A DNA stretch of 19,104 nucleotides from Conidiobolus incongruus B7586 (taxonomy: Eukaryota; Entomophthoromycota; Entomophthoromycetes; Entomophthorales; Conidiobolaceae). The DNA is taken from NCBI GenBank assembly GCA_000697335.1, contig JNEM01011490.1, forward strand, positions 1 through 19,104. Reading direction: 5' to 3'. Below, piece after piece: positions 17,084 through 19,104 of this stretch (position 1 is the stretch's first letter; each line of letters opens with the position of its first letter). The notes beneath the pieces were generated by a model. The model made no database searches. It saw only the letters and a program-made list of their open reading frames with translations, and was not told the DNA's origin. The translations under genes and the position numbers were made by a program.

Positions 17084-18780
17084 TTTACCTTGTATAACCA
17101 TTGTCCGAAATTAAATCAAGATGTAACTTAATTTTTATTAATTATTTTGACTGTTAATATTAATTTTAAAACTTTGATAATTTCACTATTTATATTTATC
17201 AAAATAGTAGTTATGAAACGTTTTAATTTTGAACACTTCTTAAACTCAATTATTGTGTATATTCTCGGAATAAATTGGATTACCTTTTATTGGTCATTAA
17301 TAATTCTTCTTTAAATTTATTTCGGCATTATTTTGGAGGCTTGATATTTTCCAGGTGAATGATGAGATGTTTATATTGATATACTGGAAATAATTCATCT
17401 TTCTATTAAGTTAAAATTATTATTACATCTTTGAATATTAACTGAATAGAAATATGTATTTAAAAGAATGATTATATTTATCATGCTATGGAATTAAAGA
17501 TTTTAATATAATTTTATCAAATTGATCAAACTATTAAAATTATAAAAATTATTTAATATAATATTTGAATTTGTTAAATTATACTCTTAATTAAAGTTCT
17601 AAATAGAACAAAGTAAGGATCCAATCTTTTTTAGAATTATAAATCAAAATATAAAAAAAATCTAATAGTTAATATTAAAAGATACTGCTAAAATTAAATT
17701 CGAATAAATGAAATGCGTGAGAAATTTAGGTATATAAAACTATACTATTGCATATTTTAATCTCTTTATAATAATTACAATAGCAGAAGTGATACAAAAT
17801 TCATCATTAATATTTTCTATTAACTCAAATAATTTTATTCTGATTTCTCTATAATAATTAAATAATTCAATTTCTATTAATTGATCATCAATAGTATAGC
17901 CACATATTTCGAAATATTCATTTCAAAAGTTAATTTTATCAATATGTAGAGACTTATTAGATAAAAACCAATTATGTTGATATTCAACATTTAATTAAAA
18001 CTAAACAATATCAGGGTGGGTACTTCATCCTATAAATTAAATAAATTTCTGATTAGTTAATTACTCATAATCACCATCAATGTTCAAAAGATATTTGGAC
18101 TTCTGAAAAATAAAAAATTAAAATAAAATCATAATGACCTTTTTAGAAATAAATTAAACTGCATTGAAAGATCAGTTAAAATACTGAGGACTTGAAAATG
18201 GTAACATAATTTATTTCTTGATTTTTACAAACTAAATGTATTATTTTAATATTGGATCTATTTCCAATCAATATTTATTAAGAATACTAAAGCAATGGAT
18301 ATAAGCATGTTTCAAGTGGTTTTATCATATTAATATATAAACTTTAATAAAACGTAATATCAATATTTTTTCACGAAATAAATCTAGTAAAATATATCAG
18401 GATTTATATATAAATAAAAATTAAAATAAGTAGTATTTAAATATCAGTTTATAAATTTTTATTTTAATATAATAAAAAAGTTGAAATAATATCATTATAA
18501 TGATCTATAACTTCCTTGTTCAATAATAAAATTTATTATTAATGTTAATTATTTAATTTTCTTATATAAATTTTTACCCATCATTTTTAAACTATAAATA
18601 TTAATTTTGATATTAAATTCAAATATTTTTAAGTATCTCTCTTTAAAATGTATTTTTTAAATGATTAAAATAATCATAATCATTAGAATTTTTTTCCAAG
18701 TTGATATAATATATATAATAATGAGGATTTATTTTTTAATAAACCAATATACTATAATTTTATTTAAACCTAAAATGATT

Positions 18781-18807
18781 AATTAATTTAATTAATTTAA
18801 TTAATTT
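18781..18807. repeat. 9-bp tandem repeat, three units
   Basis: Three perfect copies of AATTAATTT in tandem, followed by a T run. Simple sequence without an evident role. Confidence 0.8.
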
Positions 18808-19104
18808 TTTATTGAACTTTTTATATTAGATAACTATAATTTTTCTTAATATGATAAATATGCTAGATTATTATAATTTAATTTAATATAAAATTTATAA
18901 TTTTTTTAATTATTAAACCCTAATTCTATTTTAAATATTAATAATATATTATTTAATAATTATATTAATCTATATATCCTAATAATCTTTTTTAATTCAA
19001 TTATATAGATATATCAATAAAATCAATTGATATTTAAAATTTGTTTTGGTTAATTTTTAATTTATAATTAATTTGGAACTATATTTTAATAATACAATAA
19101 AAAT

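Larger units (their letters stand above)
16746..19104. other. AT-rich intergenic DNA, no gene seen
   Basis: Stops are dense in all frames. Simple repeats at 17053-17082 and 18781-18807 are listed separately. A small exon-like piece on the minus strand (18061-18102, after a TTTTTCAG acceptor) could not be joined to anything. Confidence 0.6.

Noticed and set aside
18061-18102. Exon-like minus-strand piece (KSKYLLNIDGDYE) after a TTTTTCAG acceptor
   Set aside because: Only 13 codons and no upstream exon could be joined in frame; likely chance.
18910-18925. Telomere-like CCCTAA motif
   Set aside because: A single copy without tandem repeats, so not telomeric.
1-19104. Transposons, LTR or viral relics, rRNA genes, CRISPR arrays
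   Set aside because: No terminal repeats, polymerase, integrase or transposase-like protein fragments, rRNA-like stretches or spaced repeat arrays were seen on reading both strands.

Overview
The window looks like nuclear DNA from a very AT-rich, early-diverging fungus. I estimate roughly a quarter G+C overall, with intergenic DNA far poorer than the exons. Supporting signs are four short GT-AG introns (51-60 nt), a fungal-type auxin-efflux-carrier-like transporter, a secreted precursor full of Kex2-type dibasic sites, and a eukaryotic tRNA-Ile(AAU). A relative of Conidiobolus (Entomophthoromycotina) would fit the composition and gene style, but that placement is inference.

Layout: AT-rich DNA (1-1845) with one exon-like scrap; an intronless clade-3-type catalase on the minus strand (1846-3324); a GC-elevated but unresolved stretch (about 3645-4200); a four-exon DUF4272 gene on the minus strand (4475-5603) with a mitochondrial-type presequence; and, divergently transcribed across about 410 bp, a secreted repeat precursor on the plus strand (6013-6471). 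Next come three minus-strand genes for small cysteine-free secreted proteins (7198-7551, 9262-9423, 10360-10515), two of them only 53 and 51 aa, with a tRNA-Ile (8433-8506) between the first two. A small coiled-coil protein (12172-12444, minus), a doubtful 83-aa frame (12809-13060) and a two-exon auxin efflux carrier family transporter (15363-16637, plus) follow. The last 2.4 kb has no gene I can support.

The most interesting content is the peptide district at 6.0-10.5 kb. The 152-aa precursor carries three copies of a HD/EGPHDT peptide, each preceded by Arg-Arg and followed by Arg-Arg or Lys-Arg. Copies 1 and 2 differ by silent changes in 8 of 9 codons with no amino-acid change, a strong sign that the peptide itself is what selection keeps. 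The three neighbours share, after a signal peptide, a common core (P-x-LF-x3-Q-x2-GN-[IV], then an Asn-Ser end), so they are diverged tandem paralogues of a family I do not recognise. Together they look like a locus for secreted, cysteine-free peptides of unknown role, perhaps signals, pheromone-like factors or effectors.

The catalase, the peptide genes and the transporter have TATA-like boxes, mostly 50-65 nt before the start codon, as expected of regulated genes. The DUF4272 and coiled-coil genes lack one. I saw no transposon, viral relic, rRNA gene or CRISPR array.
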